DNA of 64,000 bases, taken from the NCBI RefSeq assembly GCF_002368195.1, contig NZ_AP018178.1:3058791-3122790 (forward strand), given 5' to 3'. Made by a program: the position numbers and the translations under genes. Below the pieces are notes generated by a model. The model was not told the DNA's origin. It saw only the letters and a list, made by a program, of their open reading frames with translations, and did no database searches. Below, in pieces: positions 52,863 to 60,518 of the stretch. Within the stretch, counting starts at the first letter, position 1; every line of letters starts with the position of its first letter. This DNA comes from Calothrix sp. NIES-2100 (GTDB lineage: Bacteria; Cyanobacteriota; Cyanobacteriia; Cyanobacteriales; Nostocaceae).

Positions 52863-53648
52863 ATGGTAGTAAAAGTACAATGTAGAAAAAATATCAAGCA
52901 ATTTTCGATTTCTCGCTGTTTTGCCGTAATGTTTCTCTTGGGTCAAGTATTACTACGTTTACTCCAAGGAAAAACTTATCATCGTAAAATTCTCGAACAT
53001 ATGGTGACTGCTGGCCCCGCTTCACTTTCTCCAGTTCTTCTTGTCAGTGGGTTTGCTGGTATGATTTTTACCATTCAAACAGCTAGAGAATTAGTGCAAT
53101 TTGGGGCTTTGAATGCTGTAGGTGGTGCATTTGCCTTAGCTTTTTGCAGAGAATTGGCTCCCATATTGTCCGCGAGTATTATTGCCGGTCAAGTAGGTTC
53201 AGCTTTTGCAGCAGAGATAGGTGCAATGCGAGTCACAGACCAAATTGATGCACTGCATATGCTCAGAACCGATCCCATTGATTATCTAGTACTTCCGAGA
53301 GTGATTGCTTGCTGCTTGATGACACCATTATTAACAATTTTTGGGTTAGTTACAGGCATCATCGGTGGAATTTTTGCCGGCTCACAGTTTTATCAAATTA
53401 CTCCAGAAGCATTTTTAGATTCCGTCAGAAATTTTTTAGAACCATCAGATTTGTGGATTATTTTGCTCAAAGGATTTCTTTTTGGAGCTATAGTTGCTGT
53501 CAATGGCTGTAGCTGGGGGCTAACTACCAGAGGTGGAGCAAAGGAAGTAGGAGAGTCCGCCACAACAGCAGTTGTCACTACTTGGGTGGCAATTTTTATG
53601 ATGGATTTCTTTCTGTCTTTAGTTTTATTTGAAAAGCCGACGTTTTAA
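52863..53648 (+). CDS. MlaE-type ABC transporter permease
   Basis: Protein of 261 residues from ATG 52863, with AGGG 8 nt upstream. An amphipathic N-terminus is followed by five or six membrane segments and the family signatures VSGFAGMIFTIQTARELVQFG, CRELAPILSASIIAGQVGSAF and AEIGAMRVTDQIDAL; the EIGAMRVT(D/E)QIDAL box is diagnostic for MlaE/TGD1. It forms the membrane channel of the lipid transporter with MlaF-type ATPase and MlaD-type protein. Here it is 10.4 kb from the mlaF-mlaD pair at 40298-42504 on the same strand. Confidence 0.9.
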   Translation: MVVKVQCRKNIKQFSISRCFAVMFLLGQVLLRLLQGKTYHRKILEHMVTAGPASLSPVLLVSGFAGMIFTIQTARELVQFGALNAVGGAFALAFCRELAPILSASIIAGQVGSAFAAEIGAMRVTDQIDALHMLRTDPIDYLVLPRVIACCLMTPLLTIFGLVTGIIGGIFAGSQFYQITPEAFLDSVRNFLEPSDLWIILLKGFLFGAIVAVNGCSWGLTTRGGAKEVGESATTAVVTTWVAIFMMDFFLSLVLFEKPTF

Positions 53649-53651
53649 AGT

Positions 53652-53677
53652 AATTCGTAATTCGTAATTCGTAATTG
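53652..53677. repeat. Heptamer repeat taattcg
   Basis: Almost four tandem copies of taattcg (7 bp) directly after the MlaE-type gene. Confidence 0.85.
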
Positions 53678-53793
53678 AATGATCTGGGGGCTAAATCCTT
53701 CGCTGCGCAACACACCCTTGTATATTGAAAGAAGTAGTAAGACCCCTCGCTTATCCCGCAATAGAGCCGTCACCTCCGGGTGCGGCTAATCGA

Positions 53794-53847
53794 ACAAAGC
53801 CCAGCTTTGTGGGCTAAGAAAATTTAGCCCACGAAGCTGGGCTTTGT
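53794..53847. repeat. Long hairpin, 24-bp arms
   Basis: Arm 53794-53817 (begins acaaagcccagc) and arm 53824-53847 (ends gctgggctttgt) are complementary over 24 bp with one G/T mismatch and a 6-nt loop. There is no T-run, so it is a palindromic repeat rather than a terminator. The following ~20 bp (cgttagccccaggcttctag) look like part of the same dispersed unit. The surrounding gap 53678-53967 has no gene. Confidence 0.8.
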
Positions 53848-53967
53848 AGCGTTAGCCCCAGGCTTCTAGCCTGCGGGCGGTATGTCGGGTAAGCGAGAGA
53901 ACAGGGAGAGGTAGGAGAGAGGAATGGAAGTGAGGTCTGTTTGTGGTTCATTTACAGGAAGATGCTG

Positions 53968-54240
53968 TAATGTTGGAACCTGAAGCCTTAATGTTGGAAC
54001 TTTTATAAGTAATGTTGGAACCTGAAGCCTTAATGTTGGAACTTTTATAAGTAATGTTGGAACCTTAAGCCTTAATGTTGGAACTTTTATAAGTAATGTT
54101 GTAACCTTAAGACTTAATATTGGAACTTTTATAAGTAATGTTGTAACCTTAAGACTTAATATTGGAACTTTTATAAGTAATGTTGTAACTTTAAGACTTA
54201 ATGTTGTAACTTTTCTTATATATGTTGTAATTTTGGTAAG
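53968..54240. repeat. 21-bp-period tandem array C (13 units)
   Basis: Thirteen units of exactly 21 bp from 53968. Units alternate between a form ending cctgaagcct or ccttaagact and a form ending cttttataag, both opening taatgttgga(a). The real repeat is thus a 42-bp doublet, best conserved at the left. Units drift in a graded way from left to right (ttgga to ttgta). It lies 84 bp from the 3' end of the second Uma2 gene. Confidence 0.93.
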
Positions 54241-54323
54241 CGTGGTAAGCGATCGCTTCTTTCAGTTCCCAGTAAAATCCAGCTTTGCGTACCCATAGAA
54301 GCAGGAACCAACACAGGATAACA

Positions 54324-54962
54324 CTAAGAATTGTTGCTTAATTGTTGTTTAAGGTGACGAATAGCGGCGCTGGTGTTACGTTCATAGGCAATTTGGACAC
54401 AGCGGGCGATGGCACTTTGCAAGTCAAACTCAGGAAAATAGCGGCTGTGGGTTTGCAGTTGGTAATCAGTTCCTTGTATCTGGTAAATCAATAACTGCTG
54501 CTTTTTGAATAACCAAACCTCCGGTACACGGTAGGGAAGATAATCTTGGACATCGGAATAACTAGTCACATCAATTTCAATCACCAGATCCGCTGGCGGA
54601 TCTTGTGTCCAATCAATCCGCTTTTTTCCCGAAACCGCTTGCCAATTGTCGATGTAGAAACAATAATCTGGTTCAATACCACTTTCTTCTGGTAAGGTCA
54701 TGGTTACAGGGGTAAACGCATCATATTCCCGTTCATCATGATCCAAAAGTGTCTTCACAATATCCGCAACCAAATGAGCATCTCGTCCATGTACAGGCAA
54801 AGGCGACATCAGCAATACTTCTCCATCGCGGTATTTGATACGGGGAATTGAACCATCTCCCCGCTGTTCACAGAGAGATTGATACTCTTGCCAAGTAGCA
54901 GGTAACCGCACCACAGAACCAGGGCGCAATTGAATTTTTTCTGGGGATATCAGGGCAAACAT
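54324..54962 (-). CDS. Uma2-family (DUF820) protein, variant lacking the usual lysine
   Basis: Protein of 212 residues. It has PDYCFYIDN and ADLVIEIDVTS with the Asp and Glu of the PD-(D/E)xK core. The segment after it is shorter (YSDVQDYLPYRVPEVWLF) than in typical members and lacks the Lys that follows in the first Uma2 protein (37626-38264). It may belong to a subgroup with altered or lost nuclease activity. The next gene upstream, a hydrolase, is on the same strand 28 bp away. Confidence 0.83.
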   Translation of the reverse strand: MFALISPEKIQLRPGSVVRLPATWQEYQSLCEQRGDGSIPRIKYRDGEVLLMSPLPVHGRDAHLVADIVKTLLDHDEREYDAFTPVTMTLPEESGIEPDYCFYIDNWQAVSGKKRIDWTQDPPADLVIEIDVTSYSDVQDYLPYRVPEVWLFKKQQLLIYQIQGTDYQLQTHSRYFPEFDLQSAIARCVQIAYERNTSAAIRHLKQQLSNNS

Positions 54963-54989
54963 GGCTAAATCGTTTTTTTTGGCAGGGAC

Positions 54990-55925
54990 TTATAAGAAAT
55001 TGCTCTCTTTGAGAAATTCAACAATCGCTGTATTTACCTCTTGGTGAGAATCGGCTGCGGCATCGTGACAACAGTTAGGCAGAATTTGTAATTTTGCATT
55101 GGGAATAGATTTATGCAATTTTTCCCCATGACTAGCAGGAAACCAACTATCTTGCTGACCCCATAAAATTAGTGTGGGGCATTGAATAGCACTTAAATTA
55201 CTTTGAATTTTACTGAGTAAATTTGGTTTTTGAGCTTGCCAATTTTCAATTTCTCTGGCTGCTATTTGTAACTCTTCAGCAACTTTGACTATCGTCCCAG
55301 GCAGTTCAATAAAAGGATAAGTTATCCAATGGATATCTTCCTCGGTGAGGATTGAGGGATTAAATAGCACCTGCCGCCTTTCCATCGCCATAATTTCTCT
55401 AAATAGCGGTGCAAATAAATATGCTAGCCGTAAAGAATCAATTGTTTCGATGATTTCTAAAGGCGTTTGCGCCAGTATCCACATTGCCCAATGAGGTAAT
55501 CTTTCGGCAAAAATAGGCACATTAACGACTACTAACCGCCCGATTAATTCTGGATATTCTTGAGCCAGGGAAAGGGCAACTAATCCCCCTAAAGATTCGG
55601 CAACAATTACAGGTGGTTCATCACATAATTCCTGAATTATTCGCGCTATTTCAACAATTTGATGACCGTTATTTTCTCGTCTACTCAAAGGTTTTTCGGA
55701 AAACCCGTAGCCTTTGGCATCAAAAGAAATTACCCGACAATATTTAGATAATGGAGCTATACTATAACGCCAATTGTAGCTCCAAGTGCCCATGCCATGT
55801 AAAAAAATTAGCGGCTTACCTATACCTTTTTCACCATAAGCAATTTGTACAGGATACCCTTGATTATCAGTAATAATTACACTTTGCCGCCCTTTAGGAA
55901 AAGTAGCTTGCCACCAATCTTTCAT
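54990..55925 (-). CDS. Alpha/beta hydrolase
   Basis: Protein of 311 residues. Oxyanion loop FLHGMGTWSYNW, nucleophile elbow VAESLGGL (Ser), strand TLILWGQQDSWFP with the acid, and His in PNCCHDAAADS. The family includes esterases and epoxide-hydrolase-like enzymes; substrate unknown. No signal peptide, so it is cytoplasmic. It lies in a same-strand group with the DUF4112 gene (19-bp gap) and the Uma2 gene, probably one operon. Confidence 0.88.
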   Translation of the reverse strand: MKDWWQATFPKGRQSVIITDNQGYPVQIAYGEKGIGKPLIFLHGMGTWSYNWRYSIAPLSKYCRVISFDAKGYGFSEKPLSRRENNGHQIVEIARIIQELCDEPPVIVAESLGGLVALSLAQEYPELIGRLVVVNVPIFAERLPHWAMWILAQTPLEIIETIDSLRLAYLFAPLFREIMAMERRQVLFNPSILTEEDIHWITYPFIELPGTIVKVAEELQIAAREIENWQAQKPNLLSKIQSNLSAIQCPTLILWGQQDSWFPASHGEKLHKSIPNAKLQILPNCCHDAAADSHQEVNTAIVEFLKESNFL

Positions 55926-55944
55926 TCATTTATAAGTTAATTAA

Positions 55945-56451
55945 TTAACCACCAGTTAAGGCTTGCCACAGCCATCTAATTACTATCATAGGCAATATAA
56001 CTAAGATAATGGCAATTAGCAATAATCCCGCTACAAGTGCTAAGATAAACCACTTATCTACTTTTTGAGTTTGTTGGGGAGACTTTAAGTGTTCTTCTAA
56101 CAGTTGTATATTTAGAGTGTTAGCTTTCCAAGCAAAATCAAACAAATCTCCCAGCATGGGGAAAGCGCCCACCAAACCATCCACTATGATATTAACTACC
56201 ATTCTGCCGAGAGTAGCTCTAGATACACCGATCCGCGCTGCTTCTACGACAATGTAGCAAGAAAGTATAACTCCGACAAAATCACCGCCAATAGGTAATA
56301 ATCCTAAAATAGGATCTAAACCAACACCAACCTGGGTTCCGGGAATGGTAATCAAGTTATCCAAGAGCCTACTTAGCTGACGTAGCCGCCGCACAGTAGG
56401 TGCTTTAGCATCAGGTTCAATCATCGGATATCGAGAAGGTAAATCAGGCAT
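55945..56451 (-). CDS. DUF4112 membrane protein
   Basis: Protein of 168 residues. The DUF4112 core RLLDNLITIPGTQVGVGLDPILGLLP is followed by GGDFVGVILSCYIVVEAARIG, then the GAFPMLGDLFDFAWKAN motif, and a C-terminal membrane segment (WFILALVAGLLLIAIILVIL). The molecular function is unknown. It is 19 bp upstream of the hydrolase, likely co-transcribed. Confidence 0.9.
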   Translation of the reverse strand: MPDLPSRYPMIEPDAKAPTVRRLRQLSRLLDNLITIPGTQVGVGLDPILGLLPIGGDFVGVILSCYIVVEAARIGVSRATLGRMVVNIIVDGLVGAFPMLGDLFDFAWKANTLNIQLLEEHLKSPQQTQKVDKWFILALVAGLLLIAIILVILPMIVIRWLWQALTGG

Positions 56452-56526
56452 GAGTGCGATCGCTTTTGGAAGTTCAATAGTTATTTACAGCACTTTGGCT
56501 GTCATTTGTCATTAGCAGTAAAATTA

Positions 56527-57426
56527 TTAATTTTGTTTAAGAAAAGTTGCTTGTTTTTGGGGGCGCATATCTTCACCGACTGTGACGTTTAATTGATCGC
56601 CTACGAGAAGAACAACAGCACTCATCCACAACCAAAGCATTAAGACAATCACAGCCCCCACAGCACCATATACTTTATTGTAGTTACCAAAATTAGCGAC
56701 ATAAAGTCGAAACAGAGCAGACAAAATTGCCCAAAAAACTGCTGCTAAACTAGCTCCTGGCATCATTGGTGTCCCTGGATTCCAGATACTAGGGCCATAG
56801 CGATAAACAAAGCCAAAGGCAAAAGCAACAATACTTAAAGCTACAGGCCAGCGTAACAATTCCCAAATATCAAACAGGAAAATTAAAGAATTATTTTCTT
56901 GCACTGCTATTTTCAAGAGTAGGTCACTGATAAAAACTAAAAATGACGCTAATACTAACAGCAACATAGTACCGATTGTTAATCCCAGAGAAATCAGCTT
57001 GGCTTTCCAAAAGGGACGCATTTGATGTGGGGGAACTTGATGAATTTGATCCAAAGCCGTCATTGCAGTACTTACCGCTCCCGAAGCAGTCCAAATTGCG
57101 ATCGCAAAGCTGAGAGAAAACAAACCGCTATTTTTGGAATTAGCGATTTCTGTTCTGGCAAAATCACTAATCAGAATTAGCACTTCGTCTGGTGCAATTT
57201 GACTCAACTGCATCGCTAATTGTTTAAAAGTGTCTTGCAAGGATTCTGCAAATAAGCCAATAGCTGTCACCAAAGCCAGAATTGCTGGAAATAGTGACAG
57301 CATAGCGTTGAAAGCAATTTCCGAAGCAAGTCCCAAAAGTCGTCTTTCCATTGTCCTGGCAAAAGTTTTCTTGAGCGTCCGCCAGTTGAGGTGACGAAAG
57401 AAGCGGACAAAACGATACTGGTACAT
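56527..57426 (-). CDS. YihY/BrkB family inner-membrane protein
   Basis: About 299 residues from ATG 57426 (MYQYRFV); the frame extends upstream to 57510 only through repeat-derived codons. Six membrane segments. Family features: SEIAFNAMLSLFPAILAL, then WTASGAVSTAMTALDQIH, FGFVYRYGPSIWNPG and the VYGAVGAVIVLMLWLWMSAVVLLVGDQLN signature near the end. Members are integral membrane proteins of uncertain function, once annotated as ribonuclease BN. It is 75 bp upstream of the DUF4112 gene on the same strand. Confidence 0.88.
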   Translation of the reverse strand: MYQYRFVRFFRHLNWRTLKKTFARTMERRLLGLASEIAFNAMLSLFPAILALVTAIGLFAESLQDTFKQLAMQLSQIAPDEVLILISDFARTEIANSKNSGLFSLSFAIAIWTASGAVSTAMTALDQIHQVPPHQMRPFWKAKLISLGLTIGTMLLLVLASFLVFISDLLLKIAVQENNSLIFLFDIWELLRWPVALSIVAFAFGFVYRYGPSIWNPGTPMMPGASLAAVFWAILSALFRLYVANFGNYNKVYGAVGAVIVLMLWLWMSAVVLLVGDQLNVTVGEDMRPQKQATFLKQN

Positions 57427-57485
57427 GATTTTGGTATTCTGAAACTCTTGATTGGGGAGTTTTCTTCCCCATGTCTTCCCATAGC

Positions 57486-57595
57486 ACAATGCCCAATGCC
57501 CAATGCCCAATTACCATTGACGATTGACAACTGACAACTGACAACTGACAATTGACCATTGACAATTGACCATTGACTATTGACTATTAACTAAT
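57486..57595. repeat. Heptamer tract
   Basis: Degenerate 7-mers of tgcccaa, tgacaac and tgaccat type between the divergent BrkB-type and coiled-coil genes; they occupy nearly the entire divergent promoter region. Confidence 0.88.
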
Positions 57596-57606
57596 CAAAA
57601 ATCACT

Positions 57607-58062
57607 ATGAGTCAAGACTTAACAACACAATGGTTGACTGAAATCCAGTCCCTCAGACAGCAGATAGTAGATATTCAGCACGAGCGCGATGCAGCTTGGG
57701 AAAGTGCCCAAAAATGGCGTAAACTGTATAACACAGAGGCAGAACAACGACGCACTGATACTCAGTTATCTCAGCAGGCGATCGCATCCCTCAAAGCAGA
57801 ACTGCAAAAAGTCCAAGGTTTAGATACAGGCGCACTCCCTGATGGCACAGCAGTCACAGCTATTCAACAAGAAATCGCACAACTCCAATCAGCGGATGAA
57901 TTGAAAACTAAATTATTGACAGTCATTCAAGAACGCGATCGCCTCTTGCAAGCTTTGAAAACCGAACAAGATAACCACGCCCAAACCCGCAATAACTTAA
58001 CTACCGCTTTGGGTGATGCTATTGATGGCTGGACGCGGGAGCGAGTCGCCCTGGAACAATAA
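57607..58062 (+). CDS. Coiled-coil protein, unknown
   Basis: Protein of 151 residues, predicted almost entirely helical with heptads (IQSLRQQIVDIQHERDAAW, LKAELQKVQG). No membrane segment and no catalytic motif. Such small coiled-coil proteins are common in filamentous cyanobacteria. Start at ATG 57607, with no strong ribosome site. Divergent from the BrkB-type gene. Confidence 0.75.
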   Translation: MSQDLTTQWLTEIQSLRQQIVDIQHERDAAWESAQKWRKLYNTEAEQRRTDTQLSQQAIASLKAELQKVQGLDTGALPDGTAVTAIQQEIAQLQSADELKTKLLTVIQERDRLLQALKTEQDNHAQTRNNLTTALGDAIDGWTRERVALEQ

Positions 58063-58103
58063 ATTGTAAACCCATTCCCCACCTAAAAATTATAGTCAAT
58101 GGT

Positions 58104-58140
58104 AATTGGGCATTGGGCATTGGGCATTGGGCATTGGGCA
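58104..58140. repeat. Heptamer repeat gggcatt
   Basis: Five tandem copies of gggcatt (the complement of the tgcccaa unit at 37569), 40 bp downstream of the coiled-coil gene. Confidence 0.9.
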
Positions 58141-58292
58141 CTTGTACTCTCGCAAGTCGAAGTATTGAGGATTGGTCATTTCTTATTTATCTCCCTTGTC
58201 CTCCTTGTCCCCTCATCCCCTCTGCCCCATGCCCCATCCCCCAATCCTGTGTGATAATCAACATCACAAATAAAACAGGAGATTGCAAAGCA

Positions 58293-59549
58293 GTGGCTAC
58301 AAGGCGAATGACTTTTAGGTTATACCCAAACAAACAAATTCTTTGGTCTTTGAGGTATCACCGAAAGCTCCACAAAGACTTGTACAACTGCGCTGTGTAC
58401 AACAGATTTACTCAATATCAAAAATTCAATCGTTCTGTTAGCTATTTTGAGCAACAGAACTCTTTACCAGCTTTTAAAGAAGTTTGGACAGAGTATAAGG
58501 AAATCAATTCCCAAGCTTTACAAGCGACTTTGAAGCGTGTTGATTTCGCTTTTGAACGTTGGTTTAAAGGATTAGGTAAGCGTCCACGGTTCAAATCAAT
58601 TCGTCATTACTCAGGGTGGACATATCCAGCCAAAAGCGGTTATTCCGTAGAATCTAATGGCGAAAATGGTTATTTGAATCTGTCAAAAATTGGACGCATC
58701 CAGATGCGTGGTAAGGCTAAGTATTGGGGAATTACCACTACTTGTACTATCGTTTATCACAATGGAAAATGGTACGCCTCAATCACAGTTGATGTTTTAG
58801 ACCAAGTGCTACAGACTGAAATTTTACCAACTGGTGCTATTGGTATTGATTTAGGTTGTAAATCAGCATTATCAATTACTGATGGGGAAAATCATCAACA
58901 GATTCAAGCGCCAAAGTTTTTGAGAAACGCTGAACAGCTAATTAAAAAAGCATCCAAGAATAAACGACGGAAACAAGCACCAAATAGAAAGAAGAAAATC
59001 AAGGCTTCTAGAAGATATAAAAAAGCTCAATCGAAGGTTAGCAAGATAACTCGCAAGGTTGCTAATCAGCGCCAGAATTGGGTACATCAAGTTGCAGCAG
59101 ACATTGTTAGCGGTAATAGCTTCGTTGCAACAGAGAACCTTCAGGTAATAAAGATGACAAGTAAAGCTAAAAAAGGCAAGCGTAAAAAGCAGAAGGCTGG
59201 GCTGAATAAGTCAATACTTGACGTGGGTTTTGGAATGCTTCGCAGCACTATCAAATACAAAGTTGAGCAAATTGGTGGTGTATTTGTAGAAGTTCCAACC
59301 AAGAAAGTAAAGCCTAGTCAAACTTGCCCAAAATGCGGTCATCAACACAAGAAAACCCTCGATATTCGTGTACATAATTGTGCTGTTTGTGGATATTCGC
59401 AAGACCGGGATATTGCTGCTGCTCAAGTAATGCTTTACTGGGCAAAAGGTACTCTACCGGAGTCAGGAACTGGCTTCGCAGTCGCAGAGTCGCCTAGCTC
59501 TACCACGTCTACCAGTAAGTGCAAGCAAGCTGACAGATGCGGCAACTAG
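58293..59549 (+). CDS. tnpB: TnpB RNA-guided endonuclease of an IS200/IS605-type element
   Basis: Protein of 418 residues from GTG 58293 (MATRRMTFRLYPNKQ), with AGGAG 11 nt upstream; the open frame extends further left but those codons are repeat sequence. The RuvC triad is complete: Asp186 (GIDLGCKS), Glu281 (VATENLQV) and Asp373 (SQDRDIAAAQ). A four-cysteine zinc finger, CPKCGH and CAVCGY, lies between the last two. A basic helical stretch (KKASKNKRRKQAPNRKKK) would bind the guide RNA. TnpB cuts DNA at the donor site to keep the element during transposition. Intact and probably active. Confidence 0.92.
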   Translation: MATRRMTFRLYPNKQILWSLRYHRKLHKDLYNCAVYNRFTQYQKFNRSVSYFEQQNSLPAFKEVWTEYKEINSQALQATLKRVDFAFERWFKGLGKRPRFKSIRHYSGWTYPAKSGYSVESNGENGYLNLSKIGRIQMRGKAKYWGITTTCTIVYHNGKWYASITVDVLDQVLQTEILPTGAIGIDLGCKSALSITDGENHQQIQAPKFLRNAEQLIKKASKNKRRKQAPNRKKKIKASRRYKKAQSKVSKITRKVANQRQNWVHQVAADIVSGNSFVATENLQVIKMTSKAKKGKRKKQKAGLNKSILDVGFGMLRSTIKYKVEQIGGVFVEVPTKKVKPSQTCPKCGHQHKKTLDIRVHNCAVCGYSQDRDIAAAQVMLYWAKGTLPESGTGFAVAESPSSTTSTSKCKQADRCGN

Positions 59550-59650
59550 GGGCGAAGAAGCGACAAAAATCTACACAAAGCCTTGCTAAACACGAACTGA
59601 GGGATGTAGAAACCCACAGTTCAGGCAAAGCCAACTGTGGGTAGTTCATT
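59430..59650 (+). ncRNA. Candidate omega RNA (guide RNA) of TnpB
   Basis: In this family the guide-scaffold RNA overlaps the 3' end of tnpB and runs to the right end of the element, with the guide taken from flanking DNA. Here 100 bp after the tnpB stop lie the terminal hairpin 59612-59642. The limits are inferred from the family; transcription is not shown by sequence. The guide would be the first 16-20 bases after the right end, near 59650. Confidence 0.35.
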
Positions 59651-59816
59651 AAGCTGTATATTAGTTTCTGATGACTGCTGTGTGTTGATTAGGCAAACAG
59701 CTTTTAGTCAAGGGTCACAAGTCAATAGTCAATCATCTTGACTATGGATCTTGGACTGTTGACATCTGTTAGCTTAAAAATTTTATTTCAGTTTGATGGA
59801 AAGAGGTAAAAAAATC

Positions 59817-60242
59817 GTGAAAGGATTGGTGCGTTTATTAACAGTGTTTAGCTTGTTGCTCGGTTGTTGGGGATGGCTGGGAACAACTCAGGTAGCCCAA
59901 GCTGCCAGTTTCAATAGTTTTACTCTTCCCCAAGTCTCGGTTCTGGCAGTTGGGCAGAATCGGGCAGACGCTAAGCTAGGAACGGAATTCGGTAAAAAAA
60001 TTGATTTGAACAATACCAACGTCCGTGCTTTTCAACAGTATCCAGGTTTGTATCCTACCCTAGCTAAGCAAATCATCAAGAATGCTCCATACCAAAAGGT
60101 AGAGGATGTCTTGGAACTTCCCGGCTTGAGCGATCGCCAAAAACAAACTTTGCAAGCCAATTTAGATAAATTTACAGTGACAGAACTAGAACCTGCCTTC
60201 AACGAGGGAGACGATCGCTTTAACAATGGCATTTATAGATAA
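59817..60242 (+). CDS. psbU: Photosystem II 12-kDa extrinsic protein PsbU
   Basis: Extrinsic lumenal subunit that stabilises the oxygen-evolving complex of photosystem II. About 141 residues from GTG 59817 (MKGLVRLL; AAGAGG 11 nt upstream); ATG 59796 is an alternative. The thylakoid-lumen signal peptide (LLTVFSLLLGCWGWLG, cleavage near VAQAASF) is followed by the PsbU domain: LGTEFGKKIDLNNTNVRAF, YPGLYPTLAKQI and the helix-hairpin-helix-like VEDVLELPGLSDRQK. Strong match in length and motif order. A terminator follows at 60273. Confidence 0.97.
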   Translation: MKGLVRLLTVFSLLLGCWGWLGTTQVAQAASFNSFTLPQVSVLAVGQNRADAKLGTEFGKKIDLNNTNVRAFQQYPGLYPTLAKQIIKNAPYQKVEDVLELPGLSDRQKQTLQANLDKFTVTELEPAFNEGDDRFNNGIYR

Positions 60243-60272
60243 CTGCAAGTGCAGTTAATGTAGTGAATCAGC

Positions 60273-60306
60273 GCTTACTCCTACTGTTTTGGAGTAGCAT
60301 TTTTTG
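60273..60306 (+). terminator. Rho-independent terminator after psbU
   Basis: Stem tactcc / ggagta extended by gc/gc pairs, loop of 9, then six T (60300-60305). A second palindrome aactgca-ag-tgcagtt lies right at the stop codon (60241-60256). Confidence 0.8.
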
Positions 60307-60518
60307 CTAAAAAATGGGTAGAAGTAGGGGACAATGGACAATATATGCCTTTGTTCCCTCTTCCTCCTCTCCTTCACAGGTGTAGGTTTGTACTCAAAAT
60401 ATGAGTCAAGACTCTCATCGGAACCGAGAAAACAGCTTTTTCTTCCCAGTCCGGTTGAGCGCGTTGTTGAAAAAAACTTATACTTGTCACATCACCCCAA
60501 ACCCCTAAATCTCTTACC

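Larger units (their letters stand above)
58246..59650 (+). mobile_element. IS200/IS605-type element carrying only tnpB
   Basis: The left side has a hairpin cctgt ... acagg with inner gtgat/atcac (58246-58280). The right side has a perfect 10-bp hairpin acccacagtt (59612-59621) / aactgtgggt (59633-59642), followed by agttca. Subterminal hairpins without terminal inverted repeats are the hallmark of this family. There is no tnpA (HUH transposase) gene, so the element depends on a TnpA in trans. The exact ends are not fixed; I place them close to the hairpins. Confidence 0.6.
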
